Of a stretch of 64,000 nucleotides of DNA, positions 1 through 11,810 are shown in pieces. The position numbers and the translations under genes are program-made. The DNA lies in assembly GCF_024505185.1 (NCBI RefSeq), contig NZ_JANIBJ010000014.1, forward strand, positions 42,820 to 106,819, written 5' to 3'. Origin of the DNA: Methylomonas subterranea (GTDB taxonomy: Bacteria; Pseudomonadota; Gammaproteobacteria; Methylococcales; Methylomonadaceae). Every line of letters starts with the position of its first letter. Positions within the stretch are counted from its first letter, which is position 1. The notes under the pieces were generated by a model. It was not told the DNA's origin, searched no databases, and saw only the letters and a program-made list of their open reading frames with translations.

Positions 1-30
1 CTAAGCAACAAACCCTCGGGAGTAACCGTC

Positions 31-183
31 ATGATGAGTCAGTCCGTGCATATGAAAGATCAAAAAGCCAATCAAAACGCCATGCGCAGCCGGCTATACC
101 GGCAATTCACCATCAATCGGCTGGAAGACCTGACCGTGGTGGTAGTGTTATGGGGTGTATTTCTGCTGGCCGGCGCCGGTTAA
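31..183 (+). CDS. small single-span membrane protein, possibly partial
   Basis: A 50-residue frame begins at an ATG eight bases after CGGGAG and ends ten bases before the next gene. The first half is polar and basic, and the last 17 residues form one hydrophobic segment (VVVVLWGVFLLAGAG). The frame has no stop up to the left edge, so this could also be the C-terminal end of a longer protein that starts outside the window. I do not recognise the family. Tight spacing suggests it is co-transcribed with the NIF3-like gene that follows. Confidence 0.45.
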   Translation: MMSQSVHMKDQKANQNAMRSRLYRQFTINRLEDLTVVVVLWGVFLLAGAG

Positions 184-192
184 AATACCGGC

Positions 193-513
193 ATGTATCA
201 ACTAACTTTTTATGTTCCCGCCAGCCATCTGGATCAGGTAAAAAATGCCTTGTTCGAGGCTGGAGCCGGGCGTTTTAACGATTACGACCAATGCGCCTGG
301 CAAACCTTGGGCCAAGGCCAGTTCCGCCCGCTGGCGGACAGCCGGCCCTTTTTGGGGCAGATAGGCAAACTGGAACGGCTGGCGGAATATAAAGTGGAAA
401 TGATTTGTGCCGACGCGCAAATAAAAGCCGCCATTAGCGCCTTGCTGGCCGCTCACCCCTATCAACAACCGGCCTATGCGGTTTACAAAATACTCGATGC
501 AAGCGATCTATAG
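193..513 (+). CDS. NIF3-like protein (stand-alone YqfO insert domain)
   Basis: A 106-residue soluble protein that matches the PII/CutA-like domain found inserted in the middle of NIF3/YqfO proteins; the motif AGAGRFNDYDQCAW and the ending HPYQQPAYAVYKI are typical. These short proteins are usually annotated as NGG1p-interacting factor NIF3 and sometimes, wrongly, as RTX toxin. The metal-binding NIF3 halves are absent, so no hydrolase activity should be assumed. Function is unknown. It is convergent with oxyR, and the 120 bases between them hold no clear terminator. Confidence 0.8.
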   Translation: MYQLTFYVPASHLDQVKNALFEAGAGRFNDYDQCAWQTLGQGQFRPLADSRPFLGQIGKLERLAEYKVEMICADAQIKAAISALLAAHPYQQPAYAVYKILDASDL

Positions 514-635
514 TGGCCCACCATGCGCCGGTGGCGCTATCGCTCAACCAAGACGGGCGGGACAATTCAAGCTTCCGCAACCGTTGCGGCGCGGTCTTTA
601 CGGCAGTTTTATCCGCCGACCTTGAACAGCAAAAC

Positions 636-1511
636 TCACGGCAAGGGTTTATATGCCAACAACTTGGCCAATGTCTCGAGAATCGCGCCACGAGGATGGG
701 ACCGCAGCCAAACCAAAGCAATAGTCCGGCTAGGCCGCTGGCTGATATTGATGTAGCGAATGTCGCTATCCTCGGCCTGAACGGCAACGGACGGCATCAA
801 GGTGACCCCGACGCCGTTCTTGACCATGAAACGCAAGGTTTCCAGGCTGGAAGCCCGAAAATCGTGTTCCACGAATCGGGATGGGTCGCACAACTTCAAG
901 GCCTGATCGCGCAGGCAGTGCCCCTCATCGAGTAACAACAGATGCTCCCTGGCCGCCATGTTCAGGTCGACTTCCTCCAGATTGGCCAGCGGGTGGTCGG
1001 CACACACGGCCAAGGTAAAAGGGTCTTCGAACAGCGTCCGGCATGTCAGTTGCTCATGCTCGACCGGCAGGGCCAGCATGGCCGCATCCAGTTTTTTGCC
1101 CAGCAGCAAGGCAATCAGCGCATGGGTTTTTTCCTCGACCAATTGTAATTTAAGCTCCGGGTAGTGCTGCTTAATGCGGAAGACATACTCCGGCAGCACA
1201 TAACTGGCCAGCGAAGGAAACGCCCCCAGCGACAGCATGTTGCGATGCCTGTCGCTGGCATGGACGGCGATTTGCCTGATGCCCTGAACGTCCGCCAGAA
1301 TTCTTTTCGCAATCGGCAAAATTTCCTGACAGGTATCGGTCACTTCCACGCTGTTTTTCTCGCGCACGAACAATTCCACGCCCAAATACTCCTCGAGCTT
1401 TTTGATTTGCGTGCTCAAGGTCGGTTGGCCGATCGAGCATTGCTCGGCGGCCTGACTGAAGTTTTTTAATTCAGCTACCGCCACCAGATAGCTTAAATCG
1501 CGCAGGTTCAT
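636..1511 (-). CDS. oxyR: hydrogen peroxide-sensing LysR-type regulator OxyR
   Basis: A 291-residue LysR-family regulator with an N-terminal winged helix (about residues 1-60) and a LysR substrate domain. The two redox cysteines that form the peroxide-sensing disulfide of E. coli OxyR are present at the same positions, Cys199 and Cys208, in GHCLRDQALKLC. That separates it from generic LysR proteins. It is divergent from a catalase-peroxidase gene, the classic OxyR target, so it probably senses H2O2 in the cytoplasm and controls katG across the shared 310-base promoter region. It is slightly shorter than E. coli OxyR (305). Confidence 0.95.
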   Translation of the reverse strand: MNLRDLSYLVAVAELKNFSQAAEQCSIGQPTLSTQIKKLEEYLGVELFVREKNSVEVTDTCQEILPIAKRILADVQGIRQIAVHASDRHRNMLSLGAFPSLASYVLPEYVFRIKQHYPELKLQLVEEKTHALIALLLGKKLDAAMLALPVEHEQLTCRTLFEDPFTLAVCADHPLANLEEVDLNMAAREHLLLLDEGHCLRDQALKLCDPSRFVEHDFRASSLETLRFMVKNGVGVTLMPSVAVQAEDSDIRYINISQRPSRTIALVWLRSHPRGAILETLAKLLAYKPLP

Positions 1512-4041
<2,530 letters not shown>

Positions 4042-4056
4042 TTGGCTGGCCCGAAA

Positions 4057-4086
4057 CCCAACTCGACCGTATCCGGTCGAGTTGGG
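4057..4086 (+). terminator. hairpin after katG
   Basis: A perfect 13-base inverted repeat (4057-4069 with 4074-4086) with a four-base loop, starting 16 bases after the katG stop. It is very stable but has no T run after it, so it may act as an RNA 3'-end stabiliser or a weak terminator. Confidence 0.6.
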
Positions 4087-4354
4087 CGTCCCGTCAGCCG
4101 TTGGCTGAATGCCAGCCGCGGAATTCCCTGCAAACGTCCGCAACCCATGCTTAATGAAGGAACATGAATTAGGCATCGGCTTTCGAATAATTTTTCCCCT
4201 GGCTACTTCAAGCTAATGCCATTACCATGCGCTTTCCCGGAAAGCGCCCATTGCTCGGCGCGTTTAAATACAAGCCGGCTCTATTCATTTTTCCCGCCCA
4301 ATGCCGGCAATCAAGCGGATGACGGCGCTAACATTTATATCGGGAGTGCCTCGA

Positions 4355-5359
4355 ATGGCCTTGGTTTCATTACGACAAGTTTTGGATTATGCGGCGGAGC
4401 ACGGTTTTGCCGTTCCGGCTTTCAATATCAGCAACATGGAACAGGTACAAGCCATCATGGCGGCGGCGGACGCCTGCGATAGCCCGGTGATCATGCAAGG
4501 TTCGGCCGGCGCCAATCGCTACGCCGGCGAGATTTTTTTACGCCATCTGATTCTGGCCGCCGTCGAACAATACCCCCATATTCCGGTGGTCATGCACCGC
4601 GATCACGGACCCTCGCCGGAAATTTGCGCGCAAGCGATTCAAGCCGGCTTTAGCTCGGTGATGATGGACGGCTCCCTGCTGGAGGACATGAAAACCCCGG
4701 CTTCTTTCGAATATAACGTCGACGCCACCCGCGCGGTGGTGCGGATGGCGCATGCTTGCGGAGTTTCCGTTGAAGGCGAAATAGGCTGCCTGGGCGCATT
4801 GGCCGGCGAACAAGATCATCAGCGTTTGTTGACCGATCCCGATGAAGCGGTGGCGTTTGTCGAACAGACCGGCGTCGATGCCCTGGCCGTCGCCATCGGC
4901 ACCAGCCATGGCGCCTATAAATTCAGCAAGCCACCCACCGGCGAGGTTTTGGTGATCGACCGTCTAAAAGCCTTGCAACAGCGCCTGCCGAATATGCACT
5001 TCGTGATGCACGGTTCCAGTTCGATACCGCCAGAGTGGCTGGAAATCATCAACGCATACGGCGGCGCCATCCCGGAGACCTATGGGGTACCGCTGGCCGA
5101 AATCGTCGAGGGGATCCGATACGGTGTCCGCAAGGTCAATATAGACACCGATTTGCGCATGGCTTCGACCGGCGCCATGCGCCGCTTTTTGGCGCAACCT
5201 GAAAATGCAACCGAATTGGACGCCCGAAAAACCTATCAAGCCGCCAGGGACGCCATGCGGGCGCTTTGCCAGTCGCGTTATGAAGCCTTCGGCAGTGCCG
5301 GGCACGCGGACAAAATCAAGGCCATCCCGCTTGGCGAAATGGCCAAACGCTATCGCTAG
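4355..5359 (+). CDS. fba: class II fructose-bisphosphate aldolase, Calvin-cycle subtype
   Basis: Reversibly joins dihydroxyacetone phosphate and glyceraldehyde 3-phosphate. The start is the ATG at 4355, seven bases after CGGGAGTG; the family begins [11 protein letters not shown], so the longer frame from 4301 is not used. The 334 residues match the Calvin-cycle (CbbA-like) subtype. Visible catalytic and zinc residues are Asp83 and His84 (HRDHGPS), His185 ([10 protein letters not shown]) and His219 (MHGSSS), with NIDTDLR closing the phosphate site. In a methanotroph it would serve glycolysis and the RuMP cycle's sugar interconversions. It stands alone, with no other Calvin genes nearby. Confidence 0.95.
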   Translation: MALVSLRQVLDYAAEHGFAVPAFNISNMEQVQAIMAAADACDSPVIMQGSAGANRYAGEIFLRHLILAAVEQYPHIPVVMHRDHGPSPEICAQAIQAGFSSVMMDGSLLEDMKTPASFEYNVDATRAVVRMAHACGVSVEGEIGCLGALAGEQDHQRLLTDPDEAVAFVEQTGVDALAVAIGTSHGAYKFSKPPTGEVLVIDRLKALQQRLPNMHFVMHGSSSIPPEWLEIINAYGGAIPETYGVPLAEIVEGIRYGVRKVNIDTDLRMASTGAMRRFLAQPENATELDARKTYQAARDAMRALCQSRYEAFGSAGHADKIKAIPLGEMAKRYR

Positions 5360-5426
5360 CCTATCGATGCCGCAATGCCTATCATCGCTCCCAACGCCGG
5401 CACGAACGGGGGCGGGGAGTCCGCGC

Positions 5427-6593
5427 TTAATGCCCTTCTTCGCCCTCATCCTCGTTTTTGCTGATTTCTTCCAGGGCCAGGCTGTCCAGCATGCGTTTGC
5501 CGTTGTCCGCCTTGGGCGCCGTTGCCGAACCCAGCCCTTCGCTGAGATTGATCTTCAATTTTAAATTGTTGGGCGAATCCGAATTTCGCAAAGCCTCTTC
5601 CAGCGAAATCACGCCGCTTTTGTACAACTTCATCAAGTGACTGTCGAAGGTCTGCATGCCGATGTTTTCGGATTTTTCCATGGCCTCCTTGATGGCGTGT
5701 ACCTCGCCCTTGTGTATCAAATCGCTGACCAGCTTGCTGCCGAGCAAAATTTCTATCGCCGCCACCCGCTTGCCGTCCACCGTCGGCACCAGACGTTGCG
5801 AAACGAAGGCCTGCAAATTCAGCGACAAATCCAGTAATAATTGCCCGCGCCGCTCTTCCGGGAAAAAATTGATGATCCGGTCCAAGGCTTGGTTGGCGTT
5901 ATTGGCATGTAGCGTGGATAGGCACAAGTGGCCGGTCTCGGCAAAGGCCAGCGCGTGTTCCATGGTCTCCTGGCTGCGGATTTCGCCGATCAGGATCACG
6001 TCCGGCGCCTGTCTCAGGGTGTTTTTCAACGCGTCTTCGTAGCTCAAGGTATCCACCCCTACTTCGCGTTGATTGACCAGGGATTTTTTATGCGGATGCA
6101 CGAACTCAATGGGATCTTCGATAGTGATGATATGTCCGGACGAGTTGCTGTTACGATGATCGATCAAGGCCGCCAAGGAGGTGGATTTTCCCGAACCCGT
6201 GCCACCGACAAATAAAATCAGCCCGCGTTTTTCCATGATTTTGTCTTTCAGGATTTGCGGCAGGCCCAGGCTGTCGGCATTGGGGATGTCGACCTTGATA
6301 TTGCGGATCACCAGCGCGTGGCTGTTGCGCTGCCGGAAAATATTCACCCGGAAACGACCTATGCCGGGTTCGGCTATGGCCAGATTCATCTCCGGCACAT
6401 GCTCGAAGGCGGCGCGCTGGTCGGCGTCCATGATGCTGTCGGCTATTTCCTTCAGGCGCTCATTCGTCAGCTTGACATTCTCTATGGGTTTCAAGGCACC
6501 GTGAAATTTCGCCGCCGGCGGCGCCCCCACGGTCAAATAAAGATCCGAGCCGTCGTGTTGTACCAATACCTTCAAATAGTCTTTAAATTCCAT
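5427..6593 (-). CDS. pilU: type IV pilus retraction ATPase PilU
   Basis: A 388-residue hexameric AAA-type secretion ATPase that helps PilT retract type IV pili at the inner membrane. Walker A is GGTGSGKST (130-138), followed by the His box, and Walker B is in PDVILIGEIR (198-206). The C-terminal block MQTFDSHLMKLYKSGVIS followed by EEALRNSDSPNNLKLKI marks PilU rather than PilT. The tail is acidic. pilT is not adjacent here, and the assembly genes pilBCD lie 5 kb away on the same strand. Confidence 0.92.
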   Translation of the reverse strand: MEFKDYLKVLVQHDGSDLYLTVGAPPAAKFHGALKPIENVKLTNERLKEIADSIMDADQRAAFEHVPEMNLAIAEPGIGRFRVNIFRQRNSHALVIRNIKVDIPNADSLGLPQILKDKIMEKRGLILFVGGTGSGKSTSLAALIDHRNSNSSGHIITIEDPIEFVHPHKKSLVNQREVGVDTLSYEDALKNTLRQAPDVILIGEIRSQETMEHALAFAETGHLCLSTLHANNANQALDRIINFFPEERRGQLLLDLSLNLQAFVSQRLVPTVDGKRVAAIEILLGSKLVSDLIHKGEVHAIKEAMEKSENIGMQTFDSHLMKLYKSGVISLEEALRNSDSPNNLKLKINLSEGLGSATAPKADNGKRMLDSLALEEISKNEDEGEEGH

Positions 6594-6723
6594 TGCCTTG
6601 CCACGGTAATCGTTAAAATCGGCTTTAAGTGTAGAGTAATACCCGCTTAAGTGAAGCCGGAAACAGTGTCTCGGCTATCGCGTATAATGGCGGGTTTTTC
6701 AAAATACCCGTAGTAGTGCAGTC
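6594..6723 (+). promoter_or_regulatory. promoter region of the PP-loop/tusA operon
   Basis: The divergent gap between pilU and the PP-loop gene holds a perfect -10 hexamer TATAAT at 6683-6688 on the plus strand, 36 bases before the ATG. No good -35 is seen at 16-18 bases, so activity could depend on an activator. Confidence 0.45.
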
Positions 6724-7767
6724 ATGAATCAACAACGAAAAGCCGTGGCGCTGATTTCCGGCGGCCTGGACTCCATGCTGGCCACCCAGGCCATCCTGGA
6801 TCAGGGCATACACGTCGAAGGCATCAATTTTTTTACCGGCTTCTGCGTGGAAGGCCACACTCACGCCATTCGCAAGCAGGATGCGGATAAACCCAAGCGC
6901 AACAACTCCCTGTGGGTTGCCGAGCAACTCGGCATTAAGTTGCACATCATCGATGTGATCGAAGAATACAAGCAGGTGCTATTGAACCCCAAGCACGGTT
7001 ATGGCGCCAACATGAATCCTTGCCTGGACTGCAAGATCTTCATGGTCAACAAAGCCAAACAATGGATGGCGGAAAACGGTTTCGACTTCATCATTACCGG
7101 CGAAGTGGTCGGCCAGCGGCCGATGTCGCAGCGCAAGCAAACCATGCCCATCGTCGCCGCGGAATCGGGCGCCGACGATTTGCTGGTGCGCCCCTTGTCG
7201 GCGCAAAATTTGCCGGCCACGCTGCCGGAACGGGAAGGCTGGATCAACCGGGAAAAAATGTTCGGCTTCAGCGGCCGCTCCCGCAAACCGCAAATGGCCC
7301 TGGCCAAGCAATTCGGTTTTACCGATTACGCCCAGCCGGCCGGCGGCTGTTGCTTTTTAACCGACGCCGCCTATTCGAACAAACTGGTCGATTTGTGGAA
7401 AGCGCGCGGCAACCGCGAATACGAACTGGACGACGTGATGCTGTTGAAAGTCGGCCGCCACATCCGCCCCAAGCCGAACTTCAAGCTTATCGTTGCCCGC
7501 GAAGACGGCGAATCCCGCTTCATGAGCGGTTATAAAAAAGACTTTATGAGCATGAACTGCGCCAGCCACCGCGGCCCGCTGGTTTTGATCGACGGCGCGC
7601 CGACCGAAGAGGACCTGTATCTGGCCGGCCAGATTACCGCCCGTTACGGCCAGGGCCGCGATGCGGCAACGGTGGACGTGACCATTCGCGGCCGGGATGG
7701 CGAAGAACACAACATCCAGGTCATTCCCCTGCCGGCGGAACATATCCCCGAAGAGTGGTTCGTATGA
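6724..7767 (+). CDS. PP-loop tRNA thiolase-like protein (MnmA-related, with C-terminal DUF814-like domain)
   Basis: A 347-residue protein. The N-terminal adenine-nucleotide alpha hydrolase domain carries the PP-loop SGGLDS at 12-17. Cysteines sit at 100 and 103 (NPCLDCK) and at 209 and 210 (GGCCFLT); Cys103 and Cys210 lie close to where MnmA has its two catalytic cysteines (102 and 199 in E. coli). Roughly the last 110 residues resemble the NFACT-R/DUF814 domain (LLKVGRHIRPKPNFKLIVAR). It is often annotated as tRNA (5-methylaminomethyl-2-thiouridylate)-methyltransferase, but the fold points to ATP-dependent sulfur transfer. A four-base ATGA overlap couples it to tusA, a sulfur carrier, which supports an RNA thiolation role. 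The exact substrate is not known to me. Confidence 0.75.
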   Translation: MNQQRKAVALISGGLDSMLATQAILDQGIHVEGINFFTGFCVEGHTHAIRKQDADKPKRNNSLWVAEQLGIKLHIIDVIEEYKQVLLNPKHGYGANMNPCLDCKIFMVNKAKQWMAENGFDFIITGEVVGQRPMSQRKQTMPIVAAESGADDLLVRPLSAQNLPATLPEREGWINREKMFGFSGRSRKPQMALAKQFGFTDYAQPAGGCCFLTDAAYSNKLVDLWKARGNREYELDDVMLLKVGRHIRPKPNFKLIVAREDGESRFMSGYKKDFMSMNCASHRGPLVLIDGAPTEEDLYLAGQITARYGQGRDAATVDVTIRGRDGEEHNIQVIPLPAEHIPEEWFV

Positions 7768-7988
7768 ACCGGCAAACCTTGAACGCCCGCCGCTTGTTGT
7801 GCCCGCTGCCGGTTATCCGCACCCAAGACAAAGTCAAAACCCTGCAAAGCGGCGACATTTTGACTGTCGAGTGCACAGACCCCGGCGTGATGCAGGATAT
7901 ACCGGCCTGGTGCCGCATCAACGGCCACAAGGTGCTGGAAACCCGGGCCGATAACGGCGAATATATAATCGTTTTGGAAGTGGTTTAA
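7764..7988 (+). CDS. tusA: TusA-family sulfur carrier protein
   Basis: A 74-residue SirA/TusA-family protein. The persulfide-carrying cysteine is Cys13 in the family motif ARRLLCPLPVI. The start is the ATG of the ATGA that overlaps the stop of the PP-loop gene; a GTG nine bases earlier is less likely. It carries sulfur as a persulfide from a cysteine desulfurase or rhodanese to an acceptor, and its gene position suggests that the acceptor is the PP-loop protein. It ends 20 bases before argJ, so one transcript may run through. Confidence 0.85.
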   Translation: MNRQTLNARRLLCPLPVIRTQDKVKTLQSGDILTVECTDPGVMQDIPAWCRINGHKVLETRADNGEYIIVLEVV

Positions 7989-8008
7989 TTTTTTCGACAG
8001 GTAAGGGC

Positions 8009-9223
8009 ATGGCAGTAGGACAATGTGATTTCCCCACGATGCACCCGGTTAAGGGCATCAAACTCGGCACCTGCAACGCGGGCATCAAACAAAACGTACG
8101 CGATGATGTGCTGGTTATCGAAATGGCCGAAACCGGCAGCTGCGCGGCGGTGTTCACCCAAAACGCCTTTTGCGCCGCTCCGGTCTTGATCGCTCGCGAA
8201 CATCTGGCGCAAGAGCCGCGCTGGCTGTTGATCAACTCCGGCAACGCCAATGCCGGCACCGGCAAACAAGGCCTGCAGGATGCCTTTGCCAGCTGCGCCG
8301 CGCTGGCCGGCGAAGTGGATGGCATTGCCCAGCAGGTATTGCCGTTTTCCACCGGCGTGATCGGCGAACCCTTGCCGGTCGCCAAACTCACCGCCGCCCT
8401 GCCCGCCGCCGTGGCGAATTTGCACGAAGATCATTGGGACCGGGCGGCCCGCGCCATCATGACCACCGACACCTTCGCCAAGGGCGCGTCGACCGTCATC
8501 GATATCGCCGGCCGGCCGGTCACCATTACCGGTATTTCCAAGGGGGCCGGCATGATTCAGCCCAACATGGCCACCATGCTGGGCTTTATCGCCACCGACG
8601 CCAACATCGAACAAGACTTGCTGCAAACCTGTTTGTCGCGCGCGGCAGAACTGTCTTTCAACCGCATCACGGTAGACGGCGACACCTCCACCAACGATGC
8701 TTGCGTGTTGTTGGCCAGCGGCCGCGGCGATGCGCCGGAAATCACGGCGGACAGCCCCGAATACGCCGTTTTCGCGGCAGCGGTGACCCGCGTCTGCAAG
8801 CGCTTGGCCGAATTGATCGTCCGCGACGGCGAAGGCGCCACCAAATTGATCCGGATCGTGGTGGAACAAGCCTTGGATAACGCGGAAGCCACGCGGGTGG
8901 CCAAAACCATCGCTCATTCGCCGCTGGTGAAAACCGCCTTTTTCGCCAGCGACCCGAACTGGGGCCGCATCCTGGCGGCGGTGGGCAGGGCCGGCCTAAC
9001 CGACATGGCATTGGATAAAGTCGAAATTTATCTGGGCACCGTCTGCATCGTCGAAAATGGCGCCCGCTCGCCCGCTTATACCGAGCAGGACGGACAACGC
9101 GTGATGGACCAGGCCGAAATCACCGTGACGGTGCGCTTGGGCCGGGGCAACGCGCATGAAGAAGTGCTGACCTGCGACTTTTCCTACGATTACGTGCGCA
9201 TCAATGCCGAATATCGTACCTGA
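8009..9223 (+). CDS. argJ: bifunctional glutamate N-acetyltransferase/ornithine acetyltransferase ArgJ
   Basis: Transfers the acetyl group from N-acetylornithine to glutamate in the cyclic arginine pathway; members of this type may also use acetyl-CoA. The 404-residue precursor cleaves itself between Ala188 and Thr189 in KGAGMIQPNMATML, and the new N-terminal threonine is the nucleophile. The oxyanion-type motif STGVIGE lies at 114-120. The stop codon directly abuts the start of the Nudix gene. Confidence 0.96.
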   Translation: MAVGQCDFPTMHPVKGIKLGTCNAGIKQNVRDDVLVIEMAETGSCAAVFTQNAFCAAPVLIAREHLAQEPRWLLINSGNANAGTGKQGLQDAFASCAALAGEVDGIAQQVLPFSTGVIGEPLPVAKLTAALPAAVANLHEDHWDRAARAIMTTDTFAKGASTVIDIAGRPVTITGISKGAGMIQPNMATMLGFIATDANIEQDLLQTCLSRAAELSFNRITVDGDTSTNDACVLLASGRGDAPEITADSPEYAVFAAAVTRVCKRLAELIVRDGEGATKLIRIVVEQALDNAEATRVAKTIAHSPLVKTAFFASDPNWGRILAAVGRAGLTDMALDKVEIYLGTVCIVENGARSPAYTEQDGQRVMDQAEITVTVRLGRGNAHEEVLTCDFSYDYVRINAEYRT

Positions 9224-10159
9224 ATGAGCGCGACCCCGGCCGTACATGTCGCCGTTGGCGTGATTCGCGACGGCGACGGCAATATTTTGCTGACCCGGCG
9301 CGCCAGACACGCCCATCAGGGCGGCTTGTGGGAATTTCCCGGCGGCAAGCTGGAAGCGGATGAAAGCGTGGCGCAAGCCCTGCGGCGCGAGCTGCGGGAA
9401 GAAGTGGGTATCACGGTAAAAAACGCCCATCCGCTGATCAAAATCAATCACCGCTACCCGGAGCTGCGGGTGCTGCTGGATGTCTGGCAGGTAACCGATT
9501 TCTCCGGCACGGCCGATGCGCGCGAAGGCCAGGCCATGCGCTGGGTTGCGCCGCAACGCTTGAGCGCTTACACATTTCCCGCCGCCAATTTGCCCATCAT
9601 TACCGCCGCTCGCCTGCCCGACCGCTACGCCATTCTGGAAGGGCAAAACGCCGAGCAGGTGCTGAGCAACCTGGAACGCATCGTCGACAAACAAATTCAG
9701 TTGCTGCAATTGCGGCTTAAAACGCTGCCCACGGCGGCGGTATCCGCGGTTTGCGAGGCCGTCCTGGAAAAATGCCAACGGCGCGGCATACGGGTGTTGT
9801 TGAACTCCGATCTGGCCTTGAGCCATCGGAACGCCGACGGCATCCATCTCAGCAGCCGGGCCTTGCTGGCTTGTCGGTCCAGACCGCCACATTATCAGTG
9901 GGTGGCGGCCTCCTGCCATAATCTGTCGGAATTGCGGCATGCCGAACAGATAGGCGCGGATTTTGCGGTATTGGCGCCGATTTTACCGACCCCGACCCAT
10001 CCCGGTGCCCGGACATTGGGATGGGAGGCCGCGGCAAACCTGATAACCCGGGTCAATCTGCCGGTATTTTTCCTGGGCGGCCTGGAACTGGCCGACATGG
10101 ACAGAGCTCGGCATGCCGGCGCTCGGGGTATTGCCGGTATCAGCGCTTTTTTGACCTGA
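9224..10159 (+). CDS. Nudix (MutT) hydrolase fused to a ThiE-like domain
   Basis: A 311-residue two-domain protein. Residues 1-130 form a MutT-type 8-oxo-dGTP diphosphatase with a complete Nudix box at 41-63 (G, x5, E, x7, REL REE VG). About 135-311 form a thiamine-phosphate-synthase-like barrel (LLNSDLAL, DGIHLSS, GARGIAGISAF). This fusion is widespread in gammaproteobacteria. The first half should sanitise oxidised nucleotides; the role of the ThiE half is unclear and may not be thiamine synthesis. Its ATG touches the argJ stop (TGAATG), so the two are translationally coupled. Confidence 0.9.
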   Translation: MSATPAVHVAVGVIRDGDGNILLTRRARHAHQGGLWEFPGGKLEADESVAQALRRELREEVGITVKNAHPLIKINHRYPELRVLLDVWQVTDFSGTADAREGQAMRWVAPQRLSAYTFPAANLPIITAARLPDRYAILEGQNAEQVLSNLERIVDKQIQLLQLRLKTLPTAAVSAVCEAVLEKCQRRGIRVLLNSDLALSHRNADGIHLSSRALLACRSRPPHYQWVAASCHNLSELRHAEQIGADFAVLAPILPTPTHPGARTLGWEAAANLITRVNLPVFFLGGLELADMDRARHAGARGIAGISAFLT

Positions 10160-10225
10160 GGCACCTCGGTGCTTATAGCGGGTCCCGCCCCAATCATGAA
10201 CCAGGGGATACGCTGGCTTGCGGGC

Positions 10226-10429
10226 TTATTCCTCGGGGCCGCGCCAATCGATATCGCTCTCCGGCGAAACCGGCTGGCCGGGAATTTTATGCGCCTCGGT
10301 GGCCCAGTCGCCCAAATCGATCAGTTTGCAGCGCTGGCTGCAAAACGGCTTGTAGGGCTGCTCGGCCGTCCAGGGCACCGGGGCTTTGCAAGTCGGGCAG
10401 GCGACAGTGGCGATGGCGCGTTCGCCCAT
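10226..10429 (-). CDS. yacG: DNA gyrase inhibitor YacG
   Basis: A 67-residue zinc protein that binds GyrB and inhibits gyrase. Zinc ligands are Cys11, Cys14, Cys30 and Cys34 (CPTCK ... FCSQRCK), and the central [10 protein letters not shown] is the family signature. The start is the ATG inside TAATG, one base overlapping the zapD stop. A longer frame reading upstream is not needed. It is the last gene of the pilD-coaE-zapD-yacG run, an order common in gammaproteobacteria. Confidence 0.94.
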   Translation of the reverse strand: MGERAIATVACPTCKAPVPWTAEQPYKPFCSQRCKLIDLGDWATEAHKIPGQPVSPESDIDWRGPEE

Positions 10430-11199
10430 TACACCGCGCAACGCGACAAGGAGAAAGAAATATCCGCTGGCGTTTGAGTCGGCCGATTTTCGTCGCTCGA
10501 CGGCATCATAAATCGGATACTGAAGCGGTGTTTGCCGCCGCTGATCTCGGCAAAACACCCCACCGACGCCGACACACCCACCCTTAACAGTTGTACCGGA
10601 TGGCTTTTATCCAGAGCCAGTTGAAAGAAACCGGCTTGGGCGATTTCCTGTTTCGGCGCGCTGCTTTGGCGGATGAAACCCAAAATCAGGTCGATGGCAT
10701 TGCGGATGTCGGCAAACGGCTGTGTCCATTGTTGAAAATCCCTTTGCTGGTCGGCCCGGTCTTGCTCCAGCCAATAATGAAACGCCGGCAAATCGAACGA
10801 GCAGGTACCGCCGGGAATCGTGCTGCGCTGCGAAATACTCTGAAACAACCCGCTTTCCATCACGCTGGCGCCGACTTTTCCGCTGGCGTTGTAAAGATTA
10901 CGGCTGGCCTGGGTCAGCTCCGACAGTATCTCCTGTAATTTTTGCGTATCGACATCCTGGCTGCCGCTCAACATCCCCAGCACTTTGGCGTGTCTATCCA
11001 ACTCCTTGATCAATTCCGACTTCAAATCGGCGCGGCCGAATATGACCAATATATCCAGCAAGGTATCGACAGCCGCCCGCTTATCGAATACGGAATCTCC
11101 GGCCATGAAGTGGCTGAGCTGTTGAAATAATTGCTCCAGGCGCATAAACACCCGAATTCGTTCGTTAAGAGGGAATTCGTAGGTCGTTTGTCTGTTCAA
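10429..11199 (-). CDS. zapD: cell division protein ZapD
   Basis: A 256-residue cytoplasmic protein (formerly YacF/DUF1342) that bundles FtsZ filaments at the Z-ring. The start [19 protein letters not shown] and the segment [17 protein letters not shown] are strongly conserved in the family. Its ATG overlaps the coaE stop (ATGA), and its stop overlaps the yacG start. Confidence 0.95.
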   Translation of the reverse strand: MNRQTTYEFPLNERIRVFMRLEQLFQQLSHFMAGDSVFDKRAAVDTLLDILVIFGRADLKSELIKELDRHAKVLGMLSGSQDVDTQKLQEILSELTQASRNLYNASGKVGASVMESGLFQSISQRSTIPGGTCSFDLPAFHYWLEQDRADQQRDFQQWTQPFADIRNAIDLILGFIRQSSAPKQEIAQAGFFQLALDKSHPVQLLRVGVSASVGCFAEISGGKHRFSIRFMMPSSDENRPTQTPADISFSLSRCAV

Positions 11200-11807
11200 G
11201 CCGATGTCGTCCCAGCGGTGGCTAATAAAAGGTAGGAATTGTGCAGTCTTTTAACCTGTTCCGCAAGGCGATCTGCTGTCACGGCATTGTCTATCACATC
11301 GTGTGCCAGCGCCAAACGTTGCCGGCGGCTGGCTTGGGCGGCGATGACCGCCATGGCCTGCTCTCGGCCCACCCCATCCCGGTCCATGACGCGTTGTATT
11401 TGCATCGACTCCGGACAATCGACCAGCAGCACCCTGTCCAGGATATAGTCATTTTGCGTTTCCACCAGCAAAGGAATCACCACCAGACAGTAAATCGCCG
11501 TCAAGCCGGCAATTTGTGCAACCACTTCCTTGAAAATCAAGGGATGCATGATGGCGTCCAATTGCCGCTTTTGCCGAAGATCGGAAAAAGCCAATTGCCT
11601 GAGCCTTGCCCGGTCGAGCGATCCGTCCGCCTTGATAATCTCCTTGCCGAAAACCTCCGCGAGCAGCGACAAGGCAGGCTGTCCGGGCTCCACCAACTGG
11701 CGGGCAATGACATCCGTATCTATGATCGGCACGTGCAAGCCGGCAAACAAGCGGCAGACGGTCGATTTTCCGCTGCCTATGCCGCCGGTCAACCCCACTC
11801 TCAGCAT
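11196..11807 (-). CDS. coaE: dephospho-CoA kinase
   Basis: Phosphorylates dephospho-CoA at the ribose 3'-hydroxyl, the last step of coenzyme A synthesis. The 203 residues carry the P-loop GGIGSGKST (8-16), the DTDVIARQLV substrate motif and HPLIF in the CoA lid. It lies three bases after pilD and overlaps zapD, so it sits inside the pil/division operon. Confidence 0.96.
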   Translation of the reverse strand: MLRVGLTGGIGSGKSTVCRLFAGLHVPIIDTDVIARQLVEPGQPALSLLAEVFGKEIIKADGSLDRARLRQLAFSDLRQKRQLDAIMHPLIFKEVVAQIAGLTAIYCLVVIPLLVETQNDYILDRVLLVDCPESMQIQRVMDRDGVGREQAMAVIAAQASRRQRLALAHDVIDNAVTADRLAEQVKRLHNSYLLLATAGTTSA

Positions 11808-11810
11808 TGG

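Noticed and set aside
7985..8917. A 310-residue minus-strand frame
   Set aside because: Antisense to argJ, with Gly/Arg/His-rich shadow composition.
10226..10558. A 110-residue version of YacG
   Set aside because: The extra N-terminal part overlaps zapD and is not part of the family. The TAATG junction gives the standard length.
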